DNA of 8,463 nt from Betaproteobacteria bacterium (GCA_009926035.1 RFPQ01000028.1:1-8463), one strand, 5' to 3'. Numbered from the stretch's first letter, positions 1 through 7,280 are shown. The notes: generated from the sequence alone by a model not told the origin. Translations and numbers: made by a program.

Positions 1-384
1 AATTACTCTTACACCTAATATTTTATCTTCTTGATCAATCCCCACGAGTGTTTTGATTTCACCGCTATAGCCATCGGGGGCGATAGCTTCAATAATGACC
101 GCAATCACTTGATTGTTTTTCTTTGCTCGATAGACATCAATATTCTTTTTATTCCCCAGAAGAGGACTAGGTTCAACAGAAATAGTATCTTTCACAAGAT
201 TGTTGTCATATAAATCTCCGGAAATTACTTGATTTAAGAATATGCGTTTTGCTCTAGCATCACTCTCATCAATAGGGGATTTCGTAATGAAATAAAAAAC
301 ACTTAAAGCAGTTGAAGCCGCTAAAGAAAAAATAATCATAGCTGCTGCAGTAGTAGATATTTTTTTTAAATGATCTTTAAACAT
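1..384 (-). CDS. rnfG: Electron transport complex subunit RnfG (RsxG), C-terminus cut by window edge
   Basis: RnfG is the periplasm-facing FMN-carrying subunit of the Rnf/Rsx complex, anchored by one N-terminal membrane helix. The frame begins at ATG 384 and is open to base 1, giving 128 visible codons; family members are about 200-220 residues, so roughly the last third is missing. A hydrophobic segment lies at residues 10-34 (KISTTAAAMIIF onwards). The conserved family stretch DGYSGEIKTLVGID is at about residues 106-119. The covalent FMN-attachment motif (S-G-A-T type) lies further downstream in the family and is not in the window. The start is 4 bp after the rnfD stop, so the gene is the fifth of the operon. 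No Shine-Dalgarno is visible; translation probably depends on coupling to rnfD. Identification rests on motif and position and is firm for the family. Confidence 0.9.
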   Translation of the reverse strand, partial: MFKDHLKKISTTAAAMIIFSLAASTALSVFYFITKSPIDESDARAKRIFLNQVISGDLYDNNLVKDTISVEPSPLLGNKKNIDVYRAKKNNQVIAVIIEAIAPDGYSGEIKTLVGIDQEDKILGVRVI

Positions 385-388
385 ATAT

Positions 389-1408
389 TTATTTATGACC
401 AAAAATTCTTGGCTGTGTAAGGCTATCTATGAGTGGCGCACAAATATTGAACAGCAATACAGCAAATGCAATCCCTTCTGGGTAGCCACCAAAAATTCGA
501 ATTATGAAAACTAATAAGGCTATACCTGCACCAAAATAAATTTTTCCTTTAGGTGTTGTGGGTGCGCTAACTGGATCGGTAATGATAAAAAAAGCACAAA
601 GCATGCTTCCGCCACTCATAATATGAAAGAGTGGAGATGCGAATGTATCTGGCGCTAAAACATTAAACAGCAATGCCGTTAAAAATAAAGTCGATAAGAA
701 GGCAACAGGTAAATGCCATGAAATAATCTTCTCTTTAAATAAGTAGAGACCTCCAGCAAGATAACCTAAATTAATTAACTCAAGCCCTCTGCCTCCAATA
801 AAGCCAAAAATTTTGTCTTGTTGAATTGTGTTTAATGGCTGATTCAAAGTGAGCTGGGTTTTAATGTAATCAAGAGGTGTGGCAGAGCTCATTGCATCGA
901 GTGTTTCTTTTGGTAATAAATTACTATTAAAAATAACTCTAATCTGATCAAGCCAGTCAGAAGGGGAAGCCATAAGATTATTAGGTATTTGCCAGTGCGT
1001 CATGATAGAGGGAAAAGAGATTAGTAAGATAGCGTATCCCACCATCGCTGGATTAAATAAGTTGTAACCTAATCCACCATAAACATGTTTGCCAAAAGTA
1101 ATGCAAAGCAATGTGCCTAAAACAATAATCCACCAAGGCGCTATTGATGGGATAGATAAAGCAAGAAGCCAGGCAGTGACAAGTGCGCTGCCATCTGTAA
1201 TGAATGGCTTAATCGGCAGTTTTCTTATGGCAAGAATTACACTTTCAGTCATTATGACGGTAAGAGAAGCCAAAAGGATATTAATAATGACGCCTAAGCC
1301 AAATACATAAACATATAAAGCTATGCCAGGAATAAGCGCGAGTAAGACTTTGAGCATAATAGTGCTTACTGAAGGTGCGTTAACAATATAAGGCGATCTA
1401 TTTTCCAT
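389..1408 (-). CDS. rnfD: Electron transport complex subunit RnfD (RsxD)
   Basis: RnfD is an integral inner-membrane subunit of Rnf, homologous to NqrB, carrying FMN and contributing to the ion-translocating part. The 339-residue length fits the family (about 350). The sequence is very hydrophobic, with many membrane segments (for example residues 18-60, 75-108 and 121-136). Family signatures seen are TDGSALVTAWLLAL (71-84), GGLGYNLFNPAMVGYA (111-126), TDPVSAPTTPKGK (277-289) and GGYPEGIAFAVLLFN (307-321). SSATPLD at 174-180 matches the S-x-A-T covalent flavin site, so T177 is the predicted FMN-phosphothreonine ester residue; this is inference from the family. The ATG follows the rnfC stop after 1 base. 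The leader upstream has only AAGAAAA-like purines, so translation is likely coupled. Intact. Confidence 0.96.
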   Translation of the reverse strand: MENRSPYIVNAPSVSTIMLKVLLALIPGIALYVYVFGLGVIINILLASLTVIMTESVILAIRKLPIKPFITDGSALVTAWLLALSIPSIAPWWIIVLGTLLCITFGKHVYGGLGYNLFNPAMVGYAILLISFPSIMTHWQIPNNLMASPSDWLDQIRVIFNSNLLPKETLDAMSSATPLDYIKTQLTLNQPLNTIQQDKIFGFIGGRGLELINLGYLAGGLYLFKEKIISWHLPVAFLSTLFLTALLFNVLAPDTFASPLFHIMSGGSMLCAFFIITDPVSAPTTPKGKIYFGAGIALLVFIIRIFGGYPEGIAFAVLLFNICAPLIDSLTQPRIFGHK

Positions 1409-1409
1409 A

Positions 1410-2933
1410 TTAGTTTTTTACATTTTCTTGTTGGTTTTGTTTGACTCTTTCCATCGCTGCAGCAATGGTTGATTTTTTCTCATCCTCAGCTTGCTTCTCT
1501 TGAGCTCCTAGAGCTTTTTGCGCATTTCTCTCAGCACGTTCTTTTTTCTCTCTTTCTATTCTTGCAAGTCTAAATTCATTTCTTTCTCTAGCTGTATTTG
1601 CAGCTTCTTTTGATTTATCCTGGGCAATAATTTCACTTTTTGCGTACCTATAAAATTGTACAAGCGGAATATTGCTTGGACAAACGTAAGTACAGCATCC
1701 ACATTCAATACAATCGAATAAATTGTACTCCCTCGCTTTTTCAAGCTGAGAAGACTTTGAGAACCAATATAATTCTTGAGGTTGTAAGTTGACTGGGCAG
1801 GCATCCGCACATCTTGCACAGCGAATACAAGGCATTACAGGCTTTGGATCTGGAAACAATTCTGGAGAACTTTCGATGACACAATTCATTGCTTTTGTGA
1901 CTGGCACATGAATTGATGGCAAATCAAATCCCATCATAGGGCCGCCCATAATAAATTTTTTTGTTTTACTTGAGGAGCCTCCCGCAGCATTGATTAAGTC
2001 TGATAAAGGCGTTCCAAATAAGACTTCAAAATTTTGAGGGGTTTTGACAGCTCCTGTAATTGTTACAATTCGACTGATCGATGGTTCACCCAACTCAAGG
2101 TATCTATAGATAGCCGCTACCGTAGCCACATTAAATACTTGAATTCCTAGATCTACAGAGCGCTTTTCCTTTGGAACTTCTATCCCCATTAAGAGATAAA
2201 TGAGTCTTTTTGCATCGCCACTTGGATAGAGGGTGGGCACCACTTTAATTTCAACCGTTGTTTTTTGAGCGGCTTTTTTTAGTGCCTCATAAGATTCAAT
2301 TTTATTATCTTCGATACCAACTACACATTTTTCTGCACCAAGGATACTTTGCGTAATGAGAGCACCTTGGATAATTTCATCAGCTCTTTCTCTCATTAAC
2401 ATATCATCACATGTAATGAATGGTTCGCACTCGGCAGCATTGATGACTAATGTATGGATGGTTTGATTTTGATTAATCTTTAATTTCATGTGCGTTGGAA
2501 ATACTGCGCCACCTAAGCCAACAATACCCGACTGTGTCAATGCTTCAATTAATTGAGCTCTATCTATTTTTTTCCACGAGATAGGTTTTTTTTCAATCCA
2601 GGTATCTTCGAAGTCTGGTTCAATTGTGATACAAAAATCAGGTAGGCCTGATGGATGAGGAAGGATTTCTTCGCTAATTTTTAGGATCTTTCCTGATGTG
2701 GGCGCATGAATAGAGGCGGAAATATTGCCATCAGCTTCAGCAATCATCTGGCCTTTCAGAACTTGATCGCCGGGTTTAACTTTAACTTTTGCAACGTGAC
2801 CTACATGCTGTCTAAGTGGCAGTACTAATTTTTTTGGAATAGCTAATTTTGCAATAGGATGACGAGTGGATGCACTTTTATTTTCATCTGGATGAACCCC
2901 ACCATTAAATTTAAAAATATTTTTTAATTGCAT
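1410..2933 (-). CDS. rnfC: Electron transport complex subunit RnfC (RsxC), NADH/FMN and 4Fe-4S subunit
   Basis: RnfC is the cytoplasmic peripheral subunit that handles NADH and passes electrons through two [4Fe-4S] clusters. I start it at ATG 2933 (507 residues, MQLKNIFKFNGGVHPDENKS), 10 bp after the rnfB stop. An in-frame ATG at 3011 would add 26 residues that look unlike the family and overlap rnfB. Order of parts: an RnfC barrel-sandwich domain around 33-90, a Complex I 51-kDa-like flavin/NADH domain around 130-280 (GLGGAVFPTHMK 139-150, NAAECEPF 165-172), an SLBB-like part around 288-325, then two clusters: C369, C372, C375, C379 and C408, C411, C414, C418. The tail, 441-507, is a highly charged predicted helix rich in R, E, K and A. 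It is far shorter than the E. coli RsxC tail (740-residue protein), giving a compact form. Intact. Confidence 0.96.
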   Translation of the reverse strand: MQLKNIFKFNGGVHPDENKSASTRHPIAKLAIPKKLVLPLRQHVGHVAKVKVKPGDQVLKGQMIAEADGNISASIHAPTSGKILKISEEILPHPSGLPDFCITIEPDFEDTWIEKKPISWKKIDRAQLIEALTQSGIVGLGGAVFPTHMKLKINQNQTIHTLVINAAECEPFITCDDMLMRERADEIIQGALITQSILGAEKCVVGIEDNKIESYEALKKAAQKTTVEIKVVPTLYPSGDAKRLIYLLMGIEVPKEKRSVDLGIQVFNVATVAAIYRYLELGEPSISRIVTITGAVKTPQNFEVLFGTPLSDLINAAGGSSSKTKKFIMGGPMMGFDLPSIHVPVTKAMNCVIESSPELFPDPKPVMPCIRCARCADACPVNLQPQELYWFSKSSQLEKAREYNLFDCIECGCCTYVCPSNIPLVQFYRYAKSEIIAQDKSKEAANTARERNEFRLARIEREKKERAERNAQKALGAQEKQAEDEKKSTIAAAMERVKQNQQENVKN

Positions 2934-2943
2934 AATAAACGCG

Positions 2944-3501
2944 TTAAGCCTTCTGAGCTTTTTGAATGTTATAGATAGGGTATTTCCATTTCCATGATTC
3001 AGAATTTTCAAGAACAGGTTCCATCGTTATGCAATCTACTGGACATGGCGGCAAGCATAATTCGCAACCCGTACACTCACTTGCAATAATCGTATGCATT
3101 TGTTTTGCAGCACCTAAAATGGCGTCCACTGGACAAGCTTGAATACATAAAGTACATCCAATACAAGTTAACTCATCGATTAAAGCAACCGACTTTGGTT
3201 TTTGAATGCCATGTTCTTCATTAAGAGGTTTAAATTCTACGCCCATTAATTCCGCTAAAGCTTTGGCGCCAGCATCACCTCCTGGTGGACATTGGTTTAT
3301 ATCAGCTTCACCTTTCGCAATGGCAGTAGCATATGGTTTACAACCGGGATAACCACATTGACCACATTGTGTTTGGGGAAGAATGGCGTCAATTCTTGCA
3401 ACCATAGGATCGCCATCTACTTTAAATTTAATAGCAGAATACCCTAGGACCAATCCCAAAAGGATGGCGAGAAAAATCATCACAAGGAGTGCCATAATCA
3501 T
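2944..3501 (-). CDS. rnfB: Electron transport complex subunit RnfB (RsxB), polyferredoxin
   Basis: RnfB is a membrane-anchored iron-sulfur protein thought to exchange electrons with ferredoxin and the rest of Rnf. The 185-residue protein has one N-terminal membrane helix (about 1-26). A four-cysteine cluster domain follows (C46, C49, C54, C71, within [16 protein letters not shown]). Two ferredoxin-type [4Fe-4S] motifs come next: C113, C116, C119, C123 and C143, C146, C149, C153, each ending in CPVD. The rnfA stop TAA directly abuts this ATG (TAAATG), and a second in-frame ATG lies two codons on at 3495, so the exact start is uncertain by two residues. No Shine-Dalgarno is visible, which suggests translational reinitiation after rnfA. 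The length is typical for the short proteobacterial form and no cysteine is missing. Confidence 0.96.
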   Translation of the reverse strand: MIMALLVMIFLAILLGLVLGYSAIKFKVDGDPMVARIDAILPQTQCGQCGYPGCKPYATAIAKGEADINQCPPGGDAGAKALAELMGVEFKPLNEEHGIQKPKSVALIDELTCIGCTLCIQACPVDAILGAAKQMHTIIASECTGCELCLPPCPVDCITMEPVLENSESWKWKYPIYNIQKAQKA

Positions 3502-4083
3502 TTAACGATCTAAGCCCGCGAATCCCATGAAGGCGAGGCTCATAATGGAAGCCGTAACAAGCGCTATTGCTGTACCTTTAAATGGCAAAGGTATTTCAGC
3601 ACCTTCTAGACGCTCTCTTAATGATGCAAATAAAATTAATACAATTGAAAATCCAATCGCACCGCCTAATCCAAATAAAGCCGATTCTATAAGTGTATGA
3701 CTCGATTGTGCATTTAAAAGAGGGATCCCTAATACGGCACAATTAGTGGTTATAAGAGGCAGAAAAATACCTAACAATTGATAAAGTAATGGAAAGTTTT
3801 TTTCCATTAACATCTCAGTGAATTGAACAACGCCTGCGATCACCAAAATAAATGAAAGTGTTCTTAAATAAATAAGATCATTAGGCTCTAGAAGATAATG
3901 ATTAATAGCCCAGCTTGTCATTGAACCTATGGTTAATACAAAAGCGGTAGCAGCAGACATGCTGATCGATGTTTCTAGCTTTTTAGATACGCCCATGAAA
4001 GGGCATAGCCCTAAAATTTTCACTAAAACGATATTGTTGACCAATACCGTGCTGATGATAATTAAGAAATAGTGTTGGGTCAT
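3502..4083 (-). CDS. rnfA: Electron transport complex subunit RnfA (RsxA)
   Basis: RnfA is a polytopic inner-membrane subunit, homologous to NqrE, that pairs with RnfE. The 193-residue protein fits the family length exactly and is hydrophobic throughout, with about six membrane segments. Family signatures are [20 protein letters not shown] (16-35) and [17 protein letters not shown] (108-124). C27 and C115 sit in these symmetric motifs. In the NqrD/E and RnfA/E families such cysteines hold a [2Fe-2S] cluster inside the membrane, together with the partner subunit; the partner rnfE is not in the window. The gene is the first of the operon and is read away from dapA. The 5' leader has no Shine-Dalgarno (ACTTT just before ATG). 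Intact; a firm call. Confidence 0.97.
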   Translation of the reverse strand: MTQHYFLIIISTVLVNNIVLVKILGLCPFMGVSKKLETSISMSAATAFVLTIGSMTSWAINHYLLEPNDLIYLRTLSFILVIAGVVQFTEMLMEKNFPLLYQLLGIFLPLITTNCAVLGIPLLNAQSSHTLIESALFGLGGAIGFSIVLILFASLRERLEGAEIPLPFKGTAIALVTASIMSLAFMGFAGLDR

Positions 4084-4112
4084 AAAGTTAAATTATACGT
4101 TTAAAATTGATG

Positions 4113-4141
4113 AAAATACTTATAGCTCAACCCTCTGTCAA
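4113..4141 (-). promoter_or_regulatory. Candidate sigma-70 promoter of the rnf operon
   Basis: Read on the minus strand, a perfect -35 hexamer TTGACA (4141-4136) is followed after exactly 17 bases by TATTTT (4118-4113), a 4-of-6 match to the -10 consensus. Transcription would start near 4106, giving a leader of roughly 20-25 nt before the rnfA ATG. A second, perfect TATAAT lies at 4097-4092, only 8 bases before the ATG, but its -35 region (AGTATT) is poor. If used, it would give a nearly leaderless mRNA. Confidence 0.6.
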
Positions 4142-4264
4142 TTGAGGCTTTTGAAAGTTCAAGATCTTTTTTTGTAGTTAAAATATATCAATAATTCTAT
4201 ATTACTTCAAAGAATAAAGTTTTATAGCAATATAACTATTATATATATAACAAATGATCAATTT

Positions 4265-4293
4265 TTTTGGTGTTTAGCTATTTAAGTTAAAAT
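4265..4293 (+). promoter_or_regulatory. Candidate promoter of dapA-bamC-MBL unit
   Basis: TAAAAT at 4288-4293 (5 of 6 to TATAAT) lies about 31 bases before the dapA ATG, which would place the start near 4300 and leave a leader of about 24 nt. The -35 part is weak: TTTTGG at 4265-4270 with 17-bp spacing, or TTGGTG at 4267-4272 with 15 bp. No Shine-Dalgarno precedes the ATG (AGCCAATCTC). Confidence 0.4.
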
Positions 4294-4296
4294 AGC
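4277..4296. promoter_or_regulatory. Inverted repeat overlapping the candidate dapA -10 box
   Basis: GCTATTT (4277-4283) and AAATAGC (4290-4296) form a perfect 7-bp inverted repeat with a 6-base centre. A TTTAA-G-TTAAA repeat (4281-4291) is nested in it. The candidate -10 TAAAAT is 4288-4293, so the right arm covers it. The size and place fit an operator, but no regulator can be named and AT-rich DNA yields such repeats by chance. Confidence 0.35.
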
Positions 4297-4323
4297 GGCT
4301 TTACTAAATTAATAGCCAATCTC

Positions 4324-5202
4324 ATGTCACCTCAAGGCAGTATTGTTGCAATTGTTACTCCAATGTTTCCAGATGGAAGTCTTGATATCCAAGCGCTGCA
4401 TGGATTAATTGATTTTCATATTAATGAGGGCACAGACGGCATTGTCATTGTGGGAACAACCGGTGAATCACCTACGGTCAATTGCGAAGAGCATTGTCAG
4501 CTTATTGAAACAACTGTTAAACACGTCAATAAAAGAATACCAGTAATAGCTGGCACAGGGGCTAACTCTACGCAAGAGGCTATCGATCTTACAAAAGAAG
4601 CAAAACGACTTGGTGCAGATGCTTGTTTATTAGTGACGCCTTATTACAACAAACCCAATCAGACAGGACTTTTTCAGCATTTTAGTAAAGTTGCAAATGA
4701 AGTTGCAATTGATCAAATTCTTTACAATGTTCCTTCTAGAACAGGCTGTGACTTAAAGAATGAGACCGTATTAAGGTTAAGCGAAATTACTAATATTGTA
4801 GGCATCAAAGATGCGACAGGAGACTTGACTCGAGGAATCGATCTTATCAAAAGATTGCCACCTCATTTTTCAGTTTTAAGCGGTGATGATGCGACTGCTT
4901 TATCACTTATGTTGCTCGGAGGTAAAGGTGTGATTTCTGTAACGGCAAATGTTGCGCCTAAATTAATGCATGAAATGTATGCTTGCGTCATTGCTAAACA
5001 AAACGAAAAAGCAATCGAGATTAATCAACAATTGTTTTCACTTCACACCAATCTATTTTTAGAAGCCAATCCAATACCTGTAAAATGGGCACTAAAGACA
5101 ATGGGTCTTATTAAAGAGGGCATTCGATTGCCTTTAGTAGAACTTAGCGCGGAGTATCATAAAATTATTCAAACTGCTATGAAAGAAGCTCATATTCAAT
5201 GA
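4324..5202 (+). CDS. dapA: 4-hydroxy-tetrahydrodipicolinate synthase
   Basis: DapA condenses pyruvate with L-aspartate-4-semialdehyde, the first committed step to diaminopimelate (cell wall) and lysine; it is a cytoplasmic (beta/alpha)8-barrel enzyme. The 292-residue length equals that of E. coli DapA. The catalytic set is complete: GTTGESPT (44-51) with T45 and T46, Y108 in TPYYNKP, Y134 in LYNVPSRTG with R139, and the Schiff-base lysine K162 in GIKDATGDL. GDD at 187-189 and GVISVTAN at 202-209 also match. The ATG at 4324 puts the conserved SPQGSIVAIVTPM at the very start as in the family. Its stop overlaps the bamC start (ATGA), so the two are cotranscribed and probably coupled. Intact; the call is firm. 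Confidence 0.97.
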   Translation: MSPQGSIVAIVTPMFPDGSLDIQALHGLIDFHINEGTDGIVIVGTTGESPTVNCEEHCQLIETTVKHVNKRIPVIAGTGANSTQEAIDLTKEAKRLGADACLLVTPYYNKPNQTGLFQHFSKVANEVAIDQILYNVPSRTGCDLKNETVLRLSEITNIVGIKDATGDLTRGIDLIKRLPPHFSVLSGDDATALSLMLLGGKGVISVTANVAPKLMHEMYACVIAKQNEKAIEINQQLFSLHTNLFLEANPIPVKWALKTMGLIKEGIRLPLVELSAEYHKIIQTAMKEAHIQ

Positions 5203-6470
5203 AATTACTAGCACAAATTAAATGGCTTTATGTTTTACCTTTTTTATTAAGTGGGTGTGACAATATTCCTATTGTAGATAAAGTTACAGCGCCAGATTAC
5301 AAGGCGACTGGAAGATCTCGCCCTCTAGAAGTGCCTCCTGATTTAACCTCAGCAACTTCAAATGATACATACGCAATACCTGGCTCTACTAGTTACTCAG
5401 ACTTTAAAAATGGACAGAAACAAGACAATGGACAGTCAAATATTTTGCCCAATCCAGAGGGTATGAAAATAGTTAAAGCGGGAGCTCAAAGATGGCTTGT
5501 TGTAAATGCCCCTGCAGAGAAAATTTGGCCAACAATCAGAGATTTTTGGTTGGAAATGGGTTTTGCTGTGAAGAAAGAAAATCCAGAAATAGGTGTCATG
5601 GAAACTGAATGGATTAAAGAAGGCGATCTTATGACAAATGATAATAAGGGCACGCTTGATAAATTTGATGCTTGGCTTGACTCTCTTGCATCTGGTACGG
5701 CTAACCGTAAAAAATTTAGAACTCGTCTCGAGCGTGGACTTCAAGATGGTACGACCGAAATTTATATGACACATCGAAGTGTCGATACAGCCCCTGATGA
5801 TAATAAAGAAAAAATTCGAACGCCATACGGAGTTGTTGATATGGGCTATAAAAATGACTCAAAATCGAAAGAGGATTCAAAAGTCGATTCTAGAGCAGAT
5901 GAATTAGATGCTGAACTCTTAAGAAGGCTTATGGTAAAACTTGGCTTAGCAGACAAGCGAGCAAAAGAAATTATTGCGACACCAGTTAATCAAAAGAGAG
6001 CTGAAATTAAGAAAGAGGCGGATGGAACTTCTTCGTTAGAAATTCAAGATCCTTTTGATCGGGCTTGGCGAAGAGTAGGATTGGCTTTAGATATTATCGG
6101 ATTTGTGATTGAAGACAAAGACAGATCAAATGGAATCTATTTTGTAAAATATGCCGATGTTGATATTGACGATAGCCCTAAGAAGAAAAAAGGAATCCTA
6201 GACTCTCTCATGTTCTGGAGCGACGATGATAAAAAAGACAAGAAGGATAAAGATACAAACGAGAAAAAAGACAAGCCTCTATCTGAGAAGCTTAAATTCT
6301 GGGGCGGAAGCGATAAAGAAAAAACTAACCCAGAAAAACAATATCGCATCAAGATTGTTTCTGCAGACAATGGCGGCTCTCAAGTTGTGATTGAGTACCA
6401 AGATGGTAAAAGAAACAACTCTTCTACTGCAAATCGAATTATCACCCTTCTTTATGATCAATTGAAATAA
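5199..6470 (+). CDS. bamC: Outer membrane protein assembly factor BamC (NlpB/DapX lipoprotein)
   Basis: BamC is an accessory lipoprotein of the BAM complex that inserts beta-barrel proteins into the outer membrane. The protein has 423 residues, longer than E. coli BamC (344). The lipoprotein signal ends in LLSGC, with C20 the predicted lipidated cysteine. A flexible N-terminal stretch (21-95) holds the conserved YKATGRSRPLEVPPDLT segment (34-50), which in E. coli BamC is the part contacting BamD. Two helix-grip domains follow: about 97-190 (RWLVVNAPAEKIWPTIRDFW) and about 279-423 (FDRAWRRVGLALDIIGFVIE). The extra length lies mainly in a Lys/Asp/Glu-rich insertion at 322-379 inside the second domain. 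Position +2 after the cysteine is Asp. The gene overlaps dapA by 4 bp, the classic dapA-nlpB linkage. The call rests on fold motifs, lipobox and synteny. Confidence 0.93.
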   Translation: MKLLAQIKWLYVLPFLLSGCDNIPIVDKVTAPDYKATGRSRPLEVPPDLTSATSNDTYAIPGSTSYSDFKNGQKQDNGQSNILPNPEGMKIVKAGAQRWLVVNAPAEKIWPTIRDFWLEMGFAVKKENPEIGVMETEWIKEGDLMTNDNKGTLDKFDAWLDSLASGTANRKKFRTRLERGLQDGTTEIYMTHRSVDTAPDDNKEKIRTPYGVVDMGYKNDSKSKEDSKVDSRADELDAELLRRLMVKLGLADKRAKEIIATPVNQKRAEIKKEADGTSSLEIQDPFDRAWRRVGLALDIIGFVIEDKDRSNGIYFVKYADVDIDDSPKKKKGILDSLMFWSDDDKKDKKDKDTNEKKDKPLSEKLKFWGGSDKEKTNPEKQYRIKIVSADNGGSQVVIEYQDGKRNNSSTANRIITLLYDQLK

Positions 6471-6472
6471 AG

Positions 6473-7243
6473 ATGCAATTCGCATCTTTAGGCAGCGGGA
6501 GCGCTGGCAATTCTTTTGTAGTAAAGCAAAACCAATCACTTTTAATGATTGATTGTGGTTTCGCGATTCAGGATATCGTATCTAGGTTAGATAGACTTAA
6601 TGAATCCCCAGAAAATATCACAGGCATTCTTTTAACTCATGAACATGAAGATCATGTCAAAGGTGCCTTTAAACTAGCAAACAAATTCAAGATTCCTATA
6701 TGGCTTTCATATGGGACTTACAAGATGTGTAAAAAACATATGATTAAATCTTATGAAATTGATCTGAATATAATTGATAGTCACAATACATTTGAAATAG
6801 AAGATTTTGTCATTCAACCCTTTCCAGTGCCTCATGATGCAAGAGAGCCTACTCAATTTACATTAAGTGATGGCAATCATAAATTGGGCATTTTGACAGA
6901 CACGGGAAGCTCAACACCTCATATTGAAAAGATGCTTCAGCAACTAGATGCGCTCATTATAGAATTTAATCACGACCTTAATTTGCTTGAATCAAGCGAG
7001 TACACATACAGCTTAAAGAAAAGAATTAGCGGTAAACTAGGTCATTTAGACAATCAAACAGCAGCTGAAATTTTGGGTAAAATTCAATTTAAACAATTAA
7101 AACATCTTGTCGCAGCGCATTTAAGTGAGAAAAATAATACTGAAGAGCTAGTGAAAGAGGCTATTGTAGGAAAAATAGGATGTGAGCGTGATTGGATAAA
7201 AATTGCAACGCAAGTCAACGGAACGTCGTGGCAGGTTATATAA
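6473..7243 (+). CDS. MBL-fold metallohydrolase, YycJ/WalJ-like
   Basis: This is a 256-residue cytoplasmic metallo-beta-lactamase-fold protein of the YycJ/WalJ/VicX type. The opening FASLGSGSAGNSFVV (3-17) and the metal motif THEHEDH (H56, H58, D60, H61) are clear. VPHDAREP (H121, D122), LTDTGS (D143), EFNHDLNLL (164-172), GHLDNQTA (H191) and AAHLSEKNN (H216) complete the signature. Two metal ions are expected. Firmicute relatives have been linked to 5'-3' DNA exonuclease activity and the WalRK system; nothing here shows the substrate, so the function stays open. The ATG follows the bamC stop by 2 bases, without a Shine-Dalgarno, making it the last gene of dapA-bamC-MBL. The frame ends just before a strong terminator. 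Family call firm, molecular role not. Confidence 0.92.
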   Translation: MQFASLGSGSAGNSFVVKQNQSLLMIDCGFAIQDIVSRLDRLNESPENITGILLTHEHEDHVKGAFKLANKFKIPIWLSYGTYKMCKKHMIKSYEIDLNIIDSHNTFEIEDFVIQPFPVPHDAREPTQFTLSDGNHKLGILTDTGSSTPHIEKMLQQLDALIIEFNHDLNLLESSEYTYSLKKRISGKLGHLDNQTAAEILGKIQFKQLKHLVAAHLSEKNNTEELVKEAIVGKIGCERDWIKIATQVNGTSWQVI

Positions 7244-7272
7244 AAAAAGCCGGTTAAAAACCGGCTTTTTTT
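7242..7272. terminator. Symmetric intrinsic terminator between convergent genes
   Basis: A perfect 14-bp inverted repeat (7242-7255 and 7259-7272) has a GCCGG/CCGGC core, a 3-base loop and runs of 7 A on the left and 7 T on the right. It therefore gives hairpin plus U-tract in both directions. It ends the dapA-bamC-MBL transcript right after its last stop and can also end the minus-strand lipoprotein transcript arriving from the right. Confidence 0.93.
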
Positions 7273-7280
7273 ATATTCGT

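Larger units (their letters stand above)
4084..4323. other. Divergent intergenic region between rnfA and dapA
   Basis: This 240-bp stretch is very AT-rich and holds no open frame with coding character. On the rnfA side is a TTGACA/TATTTT promoter plus a TATAAT close to the ATG. On the dapA side is a candidate TAAAAT -10 inside an inverted repeat. The middle (about 4186-4262) is nearly pure A/T, with an alternating TA run around 4240-4250 and a T7 run at 4262-4268, consistent with bent or easily melted promoter DNA. I see no riboswitch-like or tRNA-like fold. Confidence 0.7.

Noticed and set aside
31..213. 60-codon plus-strand open frame
   Set aside because: Lies fully antisense to rnfG, which shows a clear family motif; no Shine-Dalgarno and no recognisable protein features.
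1089..1310. 73-codon plus-strand open frame
   Set aside because: Antisense to the conserved membrane region of rnfD; a reading shadow.
1556..1819. 87-codon minus-strand open frame
   Set aside because: Out-of-frame within rnfC over its iron-sulfur motifs; rnfC is clearly the real frame.
4151..4173. TTGAA-AG-TTCAA followed by a T-run, as a plus-strand terminator
   Set aside because: The 5-bp AT-rich stem has a 2-base loop and no plus-strand gene precedes it.
5436..5774. 112-codon minus-strand open frame
   Set aside because: Antisense to bamC domain 1; Phe/Lys-rich composition expected from the complement of AT-rich coding DNA.
6137..6539. Two overlapping minus-strand open frames (77 and 86 codons) rich in Ser/Phe/Leu
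   Set aside because: Complement of the Lys/Asp-rich BamC insertion; the hydrophobic look is a by-product and neither has a start signal.
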